DNA of 64,000 bases from Planctellipticum variicoloris (lineage in GTDB: Bacteria; Planctomycetota; Planctomycetia; Planctomycetales; Planctomycetaceae). The translations under genes and the position numbers were made by a program. How positions within the stretch are numbered: position 1 is the first letter of the stretch; the number at the start of each line of letters is the position of its first letter. Location: contig NZ_CP130886.1 in NCBI RefSeq assembly GCF_030622045.1, forward strand, positions 6,208,001 through 6,272,000. The letters are read 5' to 3'. The notes under the pieces were generated by a model that was not told where the DNA came from, did not search any database, and saw only the letters and a list, made by a program, of their open reading frames with translations. Shown piece after piece: positions 44,142-53,718 of the stretch.

Positions 44142-45947
44142 TCACGGTGTTTCCTCCGTGACGGATTCGGTGGTTGTCGGCAGCTCGAAGCAGGCCATTT
44201 CTTCGCCGTTGCGGACGAACAGTCGTCCGTAGGCGATGACCGGGTGGTTCCAGGTCTTGCCGGTGAGGGCGGGGATCCGGCCCAGTTCGACATGCTTCTT
44301 GGGCTGGGCTTCGACGAGGGCCACTTCGCCGGTCTCGGTCAGCACGAGCAGCAGATTCTGGTCGGCGAGCAGCAGAACCTGGCCGTTGCCATACCCGCGG
44401 GCCCGCCAGCGGATTTTCTGCTCGGCGAGGTCGAAACAGAGAAAAATCGGGCCGTCAAAGCCGTAGATCTGGTCGCCGACCACGACAAAGTCGTTGAAGT
44501 AGGGCTTGAACTGCTTGCTGGTCCAGACTTCTTCGATCGGCCATTCATCACCCGCTTGAGTGACGTGAATCATCCGGGTGCCGACGCCCATCCCGGTGCC
44601 GATCAGGATGTCCGTGTCGTTCAGGACGGCGGGCTGGACGATGCGCGCAACGCCTTCCGTCGGCCATTTGTGGACCCAGAGGAGTGTCCCGGATTCCGGC
44701 TCCAGCGACGTCAGGCCGGCGTCAGTCGTCATGAGGATCTGATCGACCCCTCCGAGCGTTGACTCCTGCGTCGAACCGTAACTGAGCGTTCCGTCACCCG
44801 CCGTCCAGACCAGCTTGCCGGTCTCGGCGTCGTAGGCCAGCACGGCCTTCCCTTCCGGGCCGCCGGCGAAGGTGGTGACCAGTCCGTGGGCCACCAAGGG
44901 AGAACCGGAGAAGCCCCACTGGGGAATTTTCGCCGCCGAGTCCTTTGCGATGTCCTGGGACCACTTGACGGCGCCGGTGGCGGCGTCGAGGCAGAGCAGG
45001 GCGCCGTTGGCCCCCTGGGCATAGATGTTCCCGGCGTGGAAGGTCGGCGTGCCGCGCGGTCCGGGACCGGCGACGACTTCCGTAAAGCGGGTCTTTTCGG
45101 CATGCGACCAGATTTCGTCGCCCGTATCGGTGTCGTAACAGATCACCAGTTCGTCGTCGCCGCGCTGCTCCTGGGTGTAGAGTCGCGGACCGATCACGGC
45201 CAGCGACGACCAGGCGGGGCCGACGCGGCGGCGCCAAAGTTCTTTCGGCGGCGACTTGGTCCAGTCGGTGGCGATGGTTACGCCGGCCAGCCGGCCGTCG
45301 CGATTCGCCCCACGGAATCCGGGCCAGTCGCCGGGTTGCAGTTCGATCGCCTCGGCGGCGAGCGGTTCGACCGGGGCGGGGGCCGGGGCTTTGCTCAGTT
45401 CGGCGAGGAGTTTCTGCTCGGGGGTCGGCGTCCAGCGCCAGTTGAAGGTGGCGGCGAAGGCGCCGTCCATGCCATCGACGCGCAGCAGCATAAAGGCTCC
45501 GAAGGCGAGCGCGAGCGAGGTGAGGAGCCAGGTGCGCCGCAAGGGCCAGGCCATGCCGAGGCTGAGGATCAGCCAGCCGACCCAGACCGATCCGACGACG
45601 GGGAGCGCATAGAGAATCAGCGCCATCATCGGGAAATCCTGGCCGCAGACCGCAACGGCGATCGCCGCCAGCGCGATGTAGGCTCCCACGATCAGACCGC
45701 GGTCGCTCCAGCGGACGCGACTGAGGAGGAGCCACCAGAGCAGCAGGCCGACGGTCGCGATGAGCGGAGCGATGACATAGGCAAAGAAGAATTTTCCGGG
45801 CGACCCCTCGCCGATGCCGCCCCAGATTCGGACCGCCCACAAGGCGATGATGATCACGACACCCGGCCAGAGGCGGACAATCGGGAAGGATGAAGTTGGC
45901 TGAGTTTTCAGGGAAACAGCTTCCGGGGGAATTGCTGCGTCACTCAT
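44142..45947 (-). CDS. Membrane-anchored PQQ-repeat beta-propeller protein
   Basis: 601 aa from ATG 45947 (MSDAAIPPEAVSLKTQP). Four to five transmembrane helices occupy about residues 25-150 (VVIIIALWAVRIWGG, AYVIAPLIATVGLLLWWLLL and further hydrophobic helices). A Pro/Ala-rich linker (APAPAPVEPLAAE) follows, then an eight-bladed PQQ-like propeller with repeated LYTQEQRGDDELVICYDTDT and GALLCLDAATGAVKW-type blades. PQQ-repeat proteins of planctomycetes are mostly of unknown function. Divergent from the MarR gene, with an operator-like palindrome between. Confidence 0.8.
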   Translation of the reverse strand: MSDAAIPPEAVSLKTQPTSSFPIVRLWPGVVIIIALWAVRIWGGIGEGSPGKFFFAYVIAPLIATVGLLLWWLLLSRVRWSDRGLIVGAYIALAAIAVAVCGQDFPMMALILYALPVVGSVWVGWLILSLGMAWPLRRTWLLTSLALAFGAFMLLRVDGMDGAFAATFNWRWTPTPEQKLLAELSKAPAPAPVEPLAAEAIELQPGDWPGFRGANRDGRLAGVTIATDWTKSPPKELWRRRVGPAWSSLAVIGPRLYTQEQRGDDELVICYDTDTGDEIWSHAEKTRFTEVVAGPGPRGTPTFHAGNIYAQGANGALLCLDAATGAVKWSQDIAKDSAAKIPQWGFSGSPLVAHGLVTTFAGGPEGKAVLAYDAETGKLVWTAGDGTLSYGSTQESTLGGVDQILMTTDAGLTSLEPESGTLLWVHKWPTEGVARIVQPAVLNDTDILIGTGMGVGTRMIHVTQAGDEWPIEEVWTSKQFKPYFNDFVVVGDQIYGFDGPIFLCFDLAEQKIRWRARGYGNGQVLLLADQNLLLVLTETGEVALVEAQPKKHVELGRIPALTGKTWNHPVIAYGRLFVRNGEEMACFELPTTTESVTEETP

Positions 45948-45994
45948 TGCGCGCTCCTGAGGACCGATCCTGCGGCACAACCGGGCCACAGGGT

Positions 45995-46015
45995 ACTGGT
46001 ACAATATGTACCGGT
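45995..46015. promoter_or_regulatory. MarR-type operator palindrome
   Basis: GGTACAATATGTACC at 45998-46012, extended to ACTGGTAC/GTACCGGT with one mismatch. It lies in the ~120-bp gap between the divergent PQQ-repeat and MarR genes, about 50-75 bp from each start, as expected for a MarR autoregulatory operator. Confidence 0.65.
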
Positions 46016-46069
46016 CTCCTATTTTCGTCAATCTCGATTTGCCGGCGGTGAACGATTAAACTCCGGCTT

Positions 46070-46516
46070 ATGACTGCACCTGAGGAACTCGGCCCGTTGA
46101 TGGCGGAATTCGGCAAAGCCTATACCCGCAAGCTGTTTGCGGAGATGGGACGGGCCGGAACGACTCCGGCCCGGGCCCGCCTGCTGATGGTGCTGCAGTG
46201 TCGCGGCTCGTGCAAGATGTCCGAGATCGGCACGCAGCTCGACGTGACGCCCCGGAATGTCACCAAGCTGGTCGACGGTCTGGAAGCGGAGGGTCTGGTT
46301 GTCCGGGAGCAGCATCCGGAAGATCGACGGGCCACGCTGATCCGCCTGACCGGGCCTGGGATGCTGGTCTGCAAAGAAAGCGCTCTGGCCAATCACGCGG
46401 CGGTGGGGTCGTTGTTCGAGCAGCTTTCGGCCGCGGACCGGAAGCATCTGGCCCGGATTCTGCGTCAACTGATCGACATTCTGCATGCCGAAGCTCCCGC
46501 CGAACCGGGTCACTGA
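46070..46516 (+). CDS. MarR-family transcriptional regulator
   Basis: 148 aa. Winged-helix core: TPARARLLMVLQCRGSCKMS, then IGTQLDVTPRNVTKLVDGLE and the wing VREQHPEDRRATLIRLTGPG. MarR proteins bind palindromes as dimers and often control divergent genes; the palindrome at 45995-46015 fits. Likely target: the PQQ-repeat membrane protein gene and itself. Confidence 0.9.
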   Translation: MTAPEELGPLMAEFGKAYTRKLFAEMGRAGTTPARARLLMVLQCRGSCKMSEIGTQLDVTPRNVTKLVDGLEAEGLVVREQHPEDRRATLIRLTGPGMLVCKESALANHAAVGSLFEQLSAADRKHLARILRQLIDILHAEAPAEPGH

Positions 46517-46535
46517 AGCCCGAATGCGGCGACGG

Positions 46536-47444
46536 TTATTTCACGGTTTTCAGCCGGGCAATTTCAACTTCCGCTTTCGCGATCAGGGGATCGAACTGCG
46601 GAATCTCGACCGCGTTGTTCCCCTGCTCGTGCTTGCGGAAGCCGAAAAGGTAGGTCGAGTTCTGCGGCCGCCAGCGGTGGAAGAACAGCTCGTTCTTCTC
46701 CAGCACCTTTCTATGCAGGGTCTCGATCGCGGGGGAGGTCAGATCGACCGGGCGAAGTTTTTCCTGAACCAGAACCTGCCCGGCGACGTAGCGGGAACCT
46801 TCGGGCGTCAGGTGGATGCCGTTTTCCGAGAGAGGGTTCGCGCGTGTCGCGGCGTCGGACGGCCAGTGGATGGTCTGCAGATCGATCACCGGGGCGTTTT
46901 CCTTCGCGGCCAGTTCGCGGATGGCGGCGGAATAGGTGGCGAGCAGGCGGTTGTGCGCGGTGGCGTCGGGCAGGGGCGCAACCGGTCGTGCGAAGGGGAG
47001 CGGCGTGACGTAGACGAGTCGGGCGCCGATCGCCTTCACGTCGTTCGAGAGTTTCTCGTACTGCTTCACGAACGCCGGCAGGCCGGCTTCCCCGGCGAAG
47101 GATTCATTCTGGCCGTAGGCCAGCAGGACGACGGTTGGTTTGAACTCCTTGATCAGGTCCAGCAGTCGCTGATAGCCGACTTCGGGGGTGTCGAACACCC
47201 CCCGGCTGTCGGACCAGACGGTATCGCCGCTCCAGCCCATGTTGCGGAAGAGGATTTTCCGGTCGTTCAGCGACGCGGTCAGTGCGGTCTCGATCCAGCC
47301 GAACTGGGCTTCGCGTTCGACGAACGTCCCGCCGACGATCGCGACCCGGTCGCCGTCACGGAGTTCGAACGGCGAAGCCGCCATGGCCGTTGCGGCGGCC
47401 AGGCATATTCCAAGGCCGACGATCGAGGTGACCAGACCACGCAT
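46536..47444 (-). CDS. SGNH/GDSL-like hydrolase, secreted
   Basis: 302 aa. Sec signal peptide (GLVTSIVGLGICLAAATAMA). The family blocks are present in altered form: VAIVGGTFVE in place of GDS, FRNMGWSGDT, LLAYGQNESF (block III Asn) and NGIHLTPEG with the catalytic-type His. The nucleophilic Ser is not in its usual position, so activity is uncertain. It converges with the MarR gene. Confidence 0.7.
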   Translation of the reverse strand: MRGLVTSIVGLGICLAAATAMAASPFELRDGDRVAIVGGTFVEREAQFGWIETALTASLNDRKILFRNMGWSGDTVWSDSRGVFDTPEVGYQRLLDLIKEFKPTVVLLAYGQNESFAGEAGLPAFVKQYEKLSNDVKAIGARLVYVTPLPFARPVAPLPDATAHNRLLATYSAAIRELAAKENAPVIDLQTIHWPSDAATRANPLSENGIHLTPEGSRYVAGQVLVQEKLRPVDLTSPAIETLHRKVLEKNELFFHRWRPQNSTYLFGFRKHEQGNNAVEIPQFDPLIAKAEVEIARLKTVK

Positions 47445-47483
47445 TGTTGTCGCTCTCCGATGGGTTTCGTCAGTGGGCAGCGT

Positions 47484-47726
47484 TCAGTTTCCGGCAGACA
47501 GTTCCCGCGCGGCGCCGCACGACGGGCACTGCGGCTGCCCCAGGGGAATCATCGCCCCGCAGTAGGCGCAGGGTCGGGGGGCGACGGTCTCCTGATGCTC
47601 GTGCATCTTCTTCCGCATCAGGGAGAAAATCGAGCCAATCGCGAAGAATTGCAGGATGGAACCGGCGACGACCATCACGAAGACGAACGCGATGAAGACC
47701 GGGACGATAACGAAGAGGATCTCCAT
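47484..47726 (-). CDS. Small membrane protein with zinc ribbon
   Basis: 80 aa. An N-terminal transmembrane helix (LFVIVPVFIAFVFVMVVAGS) is followed by a zinc ribbon PCAYCGAMIPLGQPQCPSCG (two CxxC). A typical small membrane zinc-ribbon protein; function unknown. The start is the first ATG of the frame before the membrane helix. Confidence 0.65.
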   Translation of the reverse strand: MEILFVIVPVFIAFVFVMVVAGSILQFFAIGSIFSLMRKKMHEHQETVAPRPCAYCGAMIPLGQPQCPSCGAARELSAGN

Positions 47727-48191
47727 GGTGTCGGGAACTCGCGAATCAGGAAGAGGAAAGAGTTTTGACCACGAATTGCACGAATGGACGCGAATGAGTG
47801 AATGCGGGGAGCGGAACCACGGAAGGCACGGAGAGCACGGAAGACAGAGAATGGTATGTGACAGCGGGTTGCAAACTTCTGGTCCGACGGCATTCTGGCT
47901 TGCTGGGTGACGTGGCACAACCTGTTTGCCGGACGACGGATAGGGCCGGGGGTGGTACTCCGGAGCGGACGGGACCACCGGCGACCTGCGGGAGAGAACG
48001 CGAACCTGTCCGGTTCGGTTCACGTCGTAGCCGTTATCGCCGTAAGATCCAGTTCCCATCAAGGGTTCGGTCGCCGGCCCGCCGGGAATGTCGGTTGTCC
48101 CAGGGCCCCCCCGCGACCACAATAGACAAACTTTGACGGTTCCCCGGCGGGGAATTCGTCCTGCCCGCCTGTTTCTGGATACCTCTGCAGC
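47727..48191. other. 465-bp non-coding region upstream of metH
   Basis: Contains a low-complexity stretch of ACCACGGAAGGCACGGAG-type repeats at about 47815-47845, a motif frequent in planctomycete intergenic DNA. I looked for cobalamin, SAM and SAH riboswitch signatures and did not find a convincing one. Confidence 0.45.
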
Positions 48192-51100
48192 ATGCCCGCC
48201 TCCGATCAGTCCGGCCGCTTCGAACAGCTTCTCTCCGAACGCATCCTCGTCCTCGACGGTGCGATGGGTTCGATGATTCACACGTATCATCCGACCGAGA
48301 CCGACTATCGGGGCGATCGGTTCAAGAATCATCCGATCGATCTGAAGAACAACAGCGACGTGCTGGTGCTGACCCAGCCGCAGATCATCGAGGAGATCCA
48401 CCGCAAGTACCTGGAAGCGGGCGCGGACATCATCGAGACCGACTCCTTCAACGCGAATACCGTGTCGCTGGAAGAGTTCGGCCTCGCCGACCTGACGTAC
48501 GAAATGAACAAGGCGGCCGCCCAACTGGCCCGCAAAGTCGCCGACGAGTTCACCCGCGGGAATCCCGCTAAGCCGCGGTTCGTCGCGGGGAGCATCGGCC
48601 CGACGAAGGTTCAGCTTTCGTTCAACGCCGACAAGCCGGGATATCGCCCGGTCACGTTCGACCAGATGGTTGCGTCTTACGCCGAGCAGATCCGGGGTCT
48701 GCTCGACGGCGGCGTCGACGTGCTGCTGCCGGAGACGTCGTTCGACACGCTCAACATGAAGTCCTGCCTGTTCGCGATCGAGCAGGTTTTCGAGCAGACC
48801 GGCCGGCGCGTACCGGTGATGGTCTCCTGCACGATCTTCCAGGGAGGCCGGACGCTGACGGGTCAGACGCTGGAGGCGTTCTGGGCGGCGGTGTCGCACT
48901 TCCCGATGACGACCGTCGGTCTGAATTGCGCGCTGGGTCCGGCCCAGATGCGGACGTATCTGGAGACGCTCGCCGAGCGCGCTCCGAAGTACATCAGTTG
49001 CTATCCGAACGCCGGCATGCCCGACGGGATGGGGGGCTTTGACGCGGCGCCGGAAGACGTGGCGAAGAACATCCGCGAGTTCGCGAAGAACGGCTGGGTG
49101 AACATTGTCGGCGGCTGTTGCGGGACGACGCCGGAGTACATCCAGAGAATCGCCGAAGCGGTCGCCGACCAGAAGCCCCGGCACATCCCGGAGGCCCACC
49201 ACTGGTCCGCCTACAGCGGCAGCGAGCTGCTGGAATTGCGGAACGACGACGTTGATCGTCGATCGTCGATGGTTGATGGTCAGAAAGATGCGTCCGGCGA
49301 TCAACGATCAACGATCAACGATCAACCGGCCGCGTCTTCGACGCCCTTTCTGATGATCGGCGAGCGGACCAACGTCACGGGTTCCAAGAAATTCGCCCGG
49401 TTGATCCGGGAGAAAAACTATGACGAGGCGATGACGGTTGCGCGACAGCAGGTCGACAGCGGCGCGAACATGATCGACGTCAACATGGACGAGGGCCTGC
49501 TCGACAGCAAGGTCGAGATGGTCCATTTCCTCAACATGATCGCCGACGATCCGGACGTCAACAAAGTCCCGATCATGGTCGACAGCTCGAAGTTCGAGGT
49601 GATCGAGGCGGGGCTGAAGTGCCTGGCGGGCAAAGGGGTCGTCAACTCGATCTCGCTGAAGGAAGGCGAGGAGAAGTTCCTCGAACAGGCGCGGACGATT
49701 CGCAAGTACGGGGCTGCGGTCGTCGTCATGGCTTTCGACGAAGAAGGCCAGGCGGCGGAGTGCGACCACAAGGTCGCCATCTGTCAGCGGGCCTACAAGC
49801 TGCTGACGGAGAAGGCCGGCTTCCCTGCCGAAGACATCATCTTCGACTGCAATATCCTGACCGTCGGCACCGGCATGGAAGAGCATGCCAACTATGCGGT
49901 GGAGTTCATCGACGCGGTCCGCAAGATCAAGGCGACCTGTCCCGGCGTGCGGACGTCGGGGGGCGTGAGCAACGTGTCGTTCTCGTTCCGCGGCAATGAG
50001 GTCGTCCGCGAGGCGATGAATGCGGCGTTTCTGTACCACGCGATCCGGGCCGGTCTGGACATGGGCATCGTCAACGCGGGCCAGCTCGCGGTCTACGACG
50101 AGATCGACAAGGAGCTGCTGGAGTACGTGGAAGACGTGCTGCTCAACCGCCGGCCGGATGCCACCGAGCGGCTGATCGACTATTCCGAACGTCTGAAGGC
50201 CGCCGGGGCGAATCAGGTTCCGGGGGAAGCCGCCGTCGAAGAGTGGCGGCTCGATTCGATTGAAGACCGGCTGAAGCATGCACTGCTGCGGGGGATCACG
50301 GATTTCATCGAAGAGGACACCGAAGAGGCCCGCATCAAATACGGCCGGCCGCTGAACGTGATCCAGGGTCCGCTGATGGCCGGCATGAGCGTCGTCGGCG
50401 ACCTGTTCGGCCAGGGGAAGATGTTCCTGCCGCAGGTCGTCAAGTCGGCCCGCGTGATGAAAAAGGCGGTGGCGTATCTGCAGCCGTTCATGGAGGCGGA
50501 GAAAGCTGCAGCGGCCGAGGCGGCCGCGGTTGATGGTTTATCGTTGATGGTTGATGGTCAGAAAGAGTCTGCCAACGATCAACCATCAACGATCGACGAT
50601 CAACAATCCTCCTCCCGGGGCAAGATCCTCATCGCCACCGTGAAAGGGGACGTTCACGACATTGGCAAGAATATCGTGGCGGTCGTGCTGCGGTGCAATA
50701 ACTTCGAGGTGATCGATCTGGGGGTGATGATTCCCTGCGAGAAGATTCTGGAGGTCGCCCGGGCCGAGCAGGTGGACGTGATCGGGCTGTCGGGGCTGAT
50801 TACGCCTTCGCTGGAGGAGATGTCGCACGTCGCCAAGGAGATGCAGCGGCAGGGACTCAAGATTCCGCTGCTGATCGGCGGCGCCACGACCAGCTCCAAG
50901 CATACTGCCGTCAAGATTTCGCCGTTCTACGATCAGCCGGTGATTCACGTGGTCGACGCTTCGCTGTCGGTCCCCGCGGTGGAGAATCTGCTGGATGACG
51001 AACGGCGGGAAGCGTACCTGGTGAAAGTCCGCGCGACGCAGCAGCGCGATCGCGATACGTTCGCCTTCCTGATGAAGAAGGCGCTCGTCCCCTACTCCGA

Positions 51101-52076
51101 GGCTCTGAAGCGGCGGTTTCAGACCGACTGGGCGACGGTGCGAATCGATACGCCGGCGTTCCTGGGGACGCGGGTGATCGAGGATCAGCCGCTGGAAGAG
51201 CTGCTGCCGTACATCGACTGGTCGCCGTTCTTCATGACGTGGGAGCTGAAGGGGAAGTACCCGCGGATCTTCGAAGACGCCGTCGTGGGGGCGGAAGCGA
51301 AGCGGGTCTACGACGACGCCCGCCGGCTGCTCGACCGGATCATCAAAGAGAAGCTGCTGGTTGCGAAAGCCGTTTACGGCTTCTGGCCGGCGAATTCGGC
51401 GGGGGATGACATTCACGTTTACTCGCCGACTGCCGACCTCTCAACGCTCAACGCTCAACCCTCAACGGTCTTCCCCATGCTCCGCCAGCAGTGGGAGCGG
51501 GAAGGGCAGAAGGATTTCCGTTCGCTTGCGGACTACATCGCTCCGGCGGACAGCGGCCGGCAGGACTACATCGGCGCGTTTGCGGTGACGGCGGGGATTG
51601 GCTGCGACGAGCTGGCGAACAAGTTCGCCGAGGAGGAGCACGACGACTACCACTCGATCATGACCAAGGCGCTCGCCGACCGGCTGGCGGAGGCGTTCGC
51701 CGAGATGCTGCACGCGAAGGCCCGGCGGGACTGGGGCTACGGGGCCGAGGAGCAGCTTTCGCAGGACGAGATGATTGCGGAAAAGTACCGGGGCATCCGT
51801 CCGGCGTACGGCTACCCGGCCTGCCCGGACCACACGGAGAAGCCGAAGCTGTTCGAGCTGTTGAAAGCGGAAGAGACGACCGGCATTCATTTGACCGAGA
51901 GCTACGCGATGCACCCGGCGGCGGCGGTGAGCGGGCTGTACTTCGGGCACCCGGAGGCGCGGTACTTCGCGGTGGACAAACTGACGAAGGACCAGGTGGA
52001 GGATTACGCCCGGCGGAAGGGAATGCCGATCTCCGAAATCGAGCGCTGGCTGTCGCCGAATCTGGGGTATGAGTAG
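48192..52076 (+). CDS. metH: Cobalamin-dependent methionine synthase
   Basis: 1294 aa, full length for MetH. Order: homocysteine domain ([10 protein letters not shown]; zinc Cys in VGLNCALG and GGCCGTTP), pterin domain ([20 protein letters not shown]), B12 cap, B12 Rossmann domain ([12 protein letters not shown], base-off His) and the SAM-activation domain ([19 protein letters not shown]). It methylates homocysteine using methyl-THF through methyl-B12. Unusual: linkers at residues ~354-379 and ~780-804 are encoded by a 76-bp palindromic element repeated twice, and a related half repeat encodes ~1083-1092. Confidence 0.97.
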   Translation: MPASDQSGRFEQLLSERILVLDGAMGSMIHTYHPTETDYRGDRFKNHPIDLKNNSDVLVLTQPQIIEEIHRKYLEAGADIIETDSFNANTVSLEEFGLADLTYEMNKAAAQLARKVADEFTRGNPAKPRFVAGSIGPTKVQLSFNADKPGYRPVTFDQMVASYAEQIRGLLDGGVDVLLPETSFDTLNMKSCLFAIEQVFEQTGRRVPVMVSCTIFQGGRTLTGQTLEAFWAAVSHFPMTTVGLNCALGPAQMRTYLETLAERAPKYISCYPNAGMPDGMGGFDAAPEDVAKNIREFAKNGWVNIVGGCCGTTPEYIQRIAEAVADQKPRHIPEAHHWSAYSGSELLELRNDDVDRRSSMVDGQKDASGDQRSTINDQPAASSTPFLMIGERTNVTGSKKFARLIREKNYDEAMTVARQQVDSGANMIDVNMDEGLLDSKVEMVHFLNMIADDPDVNKVPIMVDSSKFEVIEAGLKCLAGKGVVNSISLKEGEEKFLEQARTIRKYGAAVVVMAFDEEGQAAECDHKVAICQRAYKLLTEKAGFPAEDIIFDCNILTVGTGMEEHANYAVEFIDAVRKIKATCPGVRTSGGVSNVSFSFRGNEVVREAMNAAFLYHAIRAGLDMGIVNAGQLAVYDEIDKELLEYVEDVLLNRRPDATERLIDYSERLKAAGANQVPGEAAVEEWRLDSIEDRLKHALLRGITDFIEEDTEEARIKYGRPLNVIQGPLMAGMSVVGDLFGQGKMFLPQVVKSARVMKKAVAYLQPFMEAEKAAAAEAAAVDGLSLMVDGQKESANDQPSTIDDQQSSSRGKILIATVKGDVHDIGKNIVAVVLRCNNFEVIDLGVMIPCEKILEVARAEQVDVIGLSGLITPSLEEMSHVAKEMQRQGLKIPLLIGGATTSSKHTAVKISPFYDQPVIHVVDASLSVPAVENLLDDERREAYLVKVRATQQRDRDTFAFLMKKALVPYSEALKRRFQTDWATVRIDTPAFLGTRVIEDQPLEELLPYIDWSPFFMTWELKGKYPRIFEDAVVGAEAKRVYDDARRLLDRIIKEKLLVAKAVYGFWPANSAGDDIHVYSPTADLSTLNAQPSTVFPMLRQQWEREGQKDFRSLADYIAPADSGRQDYIGAFAVTAGIGCDELANKFAEEEHDDYHSIMTKALADRLAEAFAEMLHAKARRDWGYGAEEQLSQDEMIAEKYRGIRPAYGYPACPDHTEKPKLFELLKAEETTGIHLTESYAMHPAAAVSGLYFGHPEARYFAVDKLTKDQVEDYARRKGMPISEIERWLSPNLGYE
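49251..49326 (+). repeat. Palindromic element copy 1 inside metH
   Basis: 76 bp, starting GTTGATCGTC and ending with repeated GATCAAC units that are complementary to the start, so it can fold. It encodes [20 protein letters not shown] and a TINDQ tail between the homocysteine and pterin domains. Identical to the copy at 50529-50604 at 64 of 76 positions by eye, in the same frame and orientation. Confidence 0.85.
50529..50604 (+). repeat. Palindromic element copy 2 inside metH
   Basis: 76 bp. Encodes [20 protein letters not shown] and a TIDDQ tail between the B12 cap and the B12-binding domain. Shares the core GATGGTTGATGGTCAGAAAG with copy 1. Confidence 0.85.
51440..51466 (+). repeat. TCAACGC-type half repeat inside metH
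   Basis: Three TCAACGC/TCAACCC-like units encode [10 protein letters not shown] in the activation domain, at a place where other MetH proteins are shorter. Possibly a remnant of the same repeat family. Confidence 0.5.
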
Positions 52077-52090
52077 GGGTGGGCATTCAA

Positions 52091-53044
52091 ATGGGGACAG
52101 AGCAGTCAAATCGAAGGCTAGTGACGAAGCGCCTCGCCTACTTCTTCCTCCGCCCCTCGAAATTACCGCAATTGAGTGAGCGAACTGAACTCACTGACGA
52201 TATCTTCTTTGATCAATTGCCTTCGGTACTCGACCGACCAGACGATAATCTGGATCTTCAGATTATCGATCCTCGCTTCTCGGATTTCCGGAAAAGCGCG
52301 CTGAGCGGGACAACTCTGAACATTGAATTTGAAGGACCAAACGAACTGAATTTCGACGGGCCGAAATCTTCCGAAGCGGAAGCGAAGCGCCGAATTGAGA
52401 ATTATCTTCTCGCGTCACTGATTGTCGACCCGCACTTTCCGATGCCGTATGCCGGCCTGATCGCAGTCTTAGATCAAAACAGGATTTGTCATTCGTTTCG
52501 GTGCATAGATTTCCCTTACATTTCGTCGGACGCAACTCTGGCCTGGAATGCGGAGGTCGCTGGGCAAGTCAATCTGCTGTATCCGCGAGTTCAAGAGGTG
52601 TTTGCGACACGGCGAAGTGGACGCCTCTTTACGGCTTTGAAGTATTACCATCAAGCAATTCGTTGCGACATCGATCAATCAATTCGCTTTCTCGGCATGA
52701 TGATGGCTATGGAGGCGGTGTTTTCCAGCGGTGCCAAATCGGAGATCACACACCAGGTTTCTGAGAGGAGCGCCTTCTTCTTAGCTGGCACTCCCGACCA
52801 ACGCGTGGAAACCTACGACGCAATGAAGTCACTGTACGACCTGCGATCGAAGATTGCTCATGGAACCTCGGTCAATCCTGAAAAAGATGATCTCAAGGGA
52901 TCATTCAAGAAGCTGCGAGGATTCCTCGCCGACACTTTACGACGGATCCTTCAGGCTCCGTCTACGTTCACGCTATTCAATTCGGACTCAAGTAAGGACT
53001 TCTCCACGGCGATGAAGAGCCTTGTTTTTCGAGGAGAGGTTTAG
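52091..53044 (+). CDS. HEPN-domain (ApeA-like) protein
   Basis: 317 aa from ATG 52091. The C-terminal HEPN part is FLGMMMAMEAVFSSGAKSEI, then SERSAFFLAGTPDQRVETYD and LYDLRSKIAHG with the R-x4-H RNase motif. The N-terminal ~190 residues resemble ApeA-type sensor regions but I cannot assign a family firmly. HEPN proteins of this type act as RNases in antiphage abortive systems. It lies 14 bp after metH in the same direction, with visibly lower GC than its surroundings, so it may be a horizontally acquired defence gene. Confidence 0.65.
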   Translation: MGTEQSNRRLVTKRLAYFFLRPSKLPQLSERTELTDDIFFDQLPSVLDRPDDNLDLQIIDPRFSDFRKSALSGTTLNIEFEGPNELNFDGPKSSEAEAKRRIENYLLASLIVDPHFPMPYAGLIAVLDQNRICHSFRCIDFPYISSDATLAWNAEVAGQVNLLYPRVQEVFATRRSGRLFTALKYYHQAIRCDIDQSIRFLGMMMAMEAVFSSGAKSEITHQVSERSAFFLAGTPDQRVETYDAMKSLYDLRSKIAHGTSVNPEKDDLKGSFKKLRGFLADTLRRILQAPSTFTLFNSDSSKDFSTAMKSLVFRGEV

Positions 53045-53718
53045 ATCGTAGCATCTCCAAGTAGGCGAATGTTGATAGGCTCCGAACTTCCCACGGCTGC
53101 GCCGCCCCGATAGCCCGCGGACGAGCAATCGGGGCCACCCGGAACGTTGAACGCTGGCTGGTTGGGATGGCGAAGGTAGGACGGACGAGGACGTCCATCC
53201 TACGTACGTACCGCGATCGGCTCCGGCGGGTCGGCGGTTTTACGGCCGTCCCGCCGGAGTCCGTCTGGCGGTGATGTTGCGCCGGTAGAAGTCCCGGCGC
53301 TTCAGTTACTTGATCAGGTTCGCCGGTCTTGCGGCCGGGTGAACGGGGAAAAGCTCGACGTCGAGGCTGTGCGCACACGGGGTGCGCCCCTCGGGGTTTC
53401 CTGGCGGAAACCCCGTCGCTGGGCCCTGATCAGGCCCGGTTTGACGGGAATCGTCCGGAACGCCGACGGTTGCCCGCCGACGCGCATGCTCCTATGTCCC
53501 CGTCATAAATAGCGCGTTTGTTGCGCGGAATTCACATAAGAAGTGGTTGGTGGGTCGTGGATGGTGGATGGGGAGGAGAGGGCGAAGAGGTGGTGGGTAA
53601 GGAGGGGAAGAAGAGGACGCGGAGCGTCCCAAGAGTGCGTTCCCAGGCGGAGCCTGGGAACGAGTTAACGAGTTAAACGAGTTAATCGGGATACATTCGC
53701 GGCACGCGGGAGCGTGTC
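53041..53718. other. Hairpin-rich intergenic region
   Basis: About 680 bp without a gene but with strong hairpins: 53173-53202 (GTAGGACGG.../CC.TCCTAC), 53221-53259 (CTCCGGCGGG/CCCGCCGGAG), 53279-53300 (GCGCCGG/CCGGCGC), a CTCGACGTCGAG palindrome near 53354, 53392-53415 (CGGGGTTT/AAACCCCG) and 53421-53437. They could be terminators, REP-like repeats or a structured RNA. Confidence 0.55.

Noticed and set aside
47900-48130. Cobalamin or SAM riboswitch upstream of metH
   Set aside because: No B12-box-like sequence or matching secondary structure could be recognised.
47484-49304. Long minus-strand frame opposite metH as a gene
   Set aside because: Only its 80-residue C-terminal end (47484-47726) is convincing; the rest is antisense to metH with no coding character.
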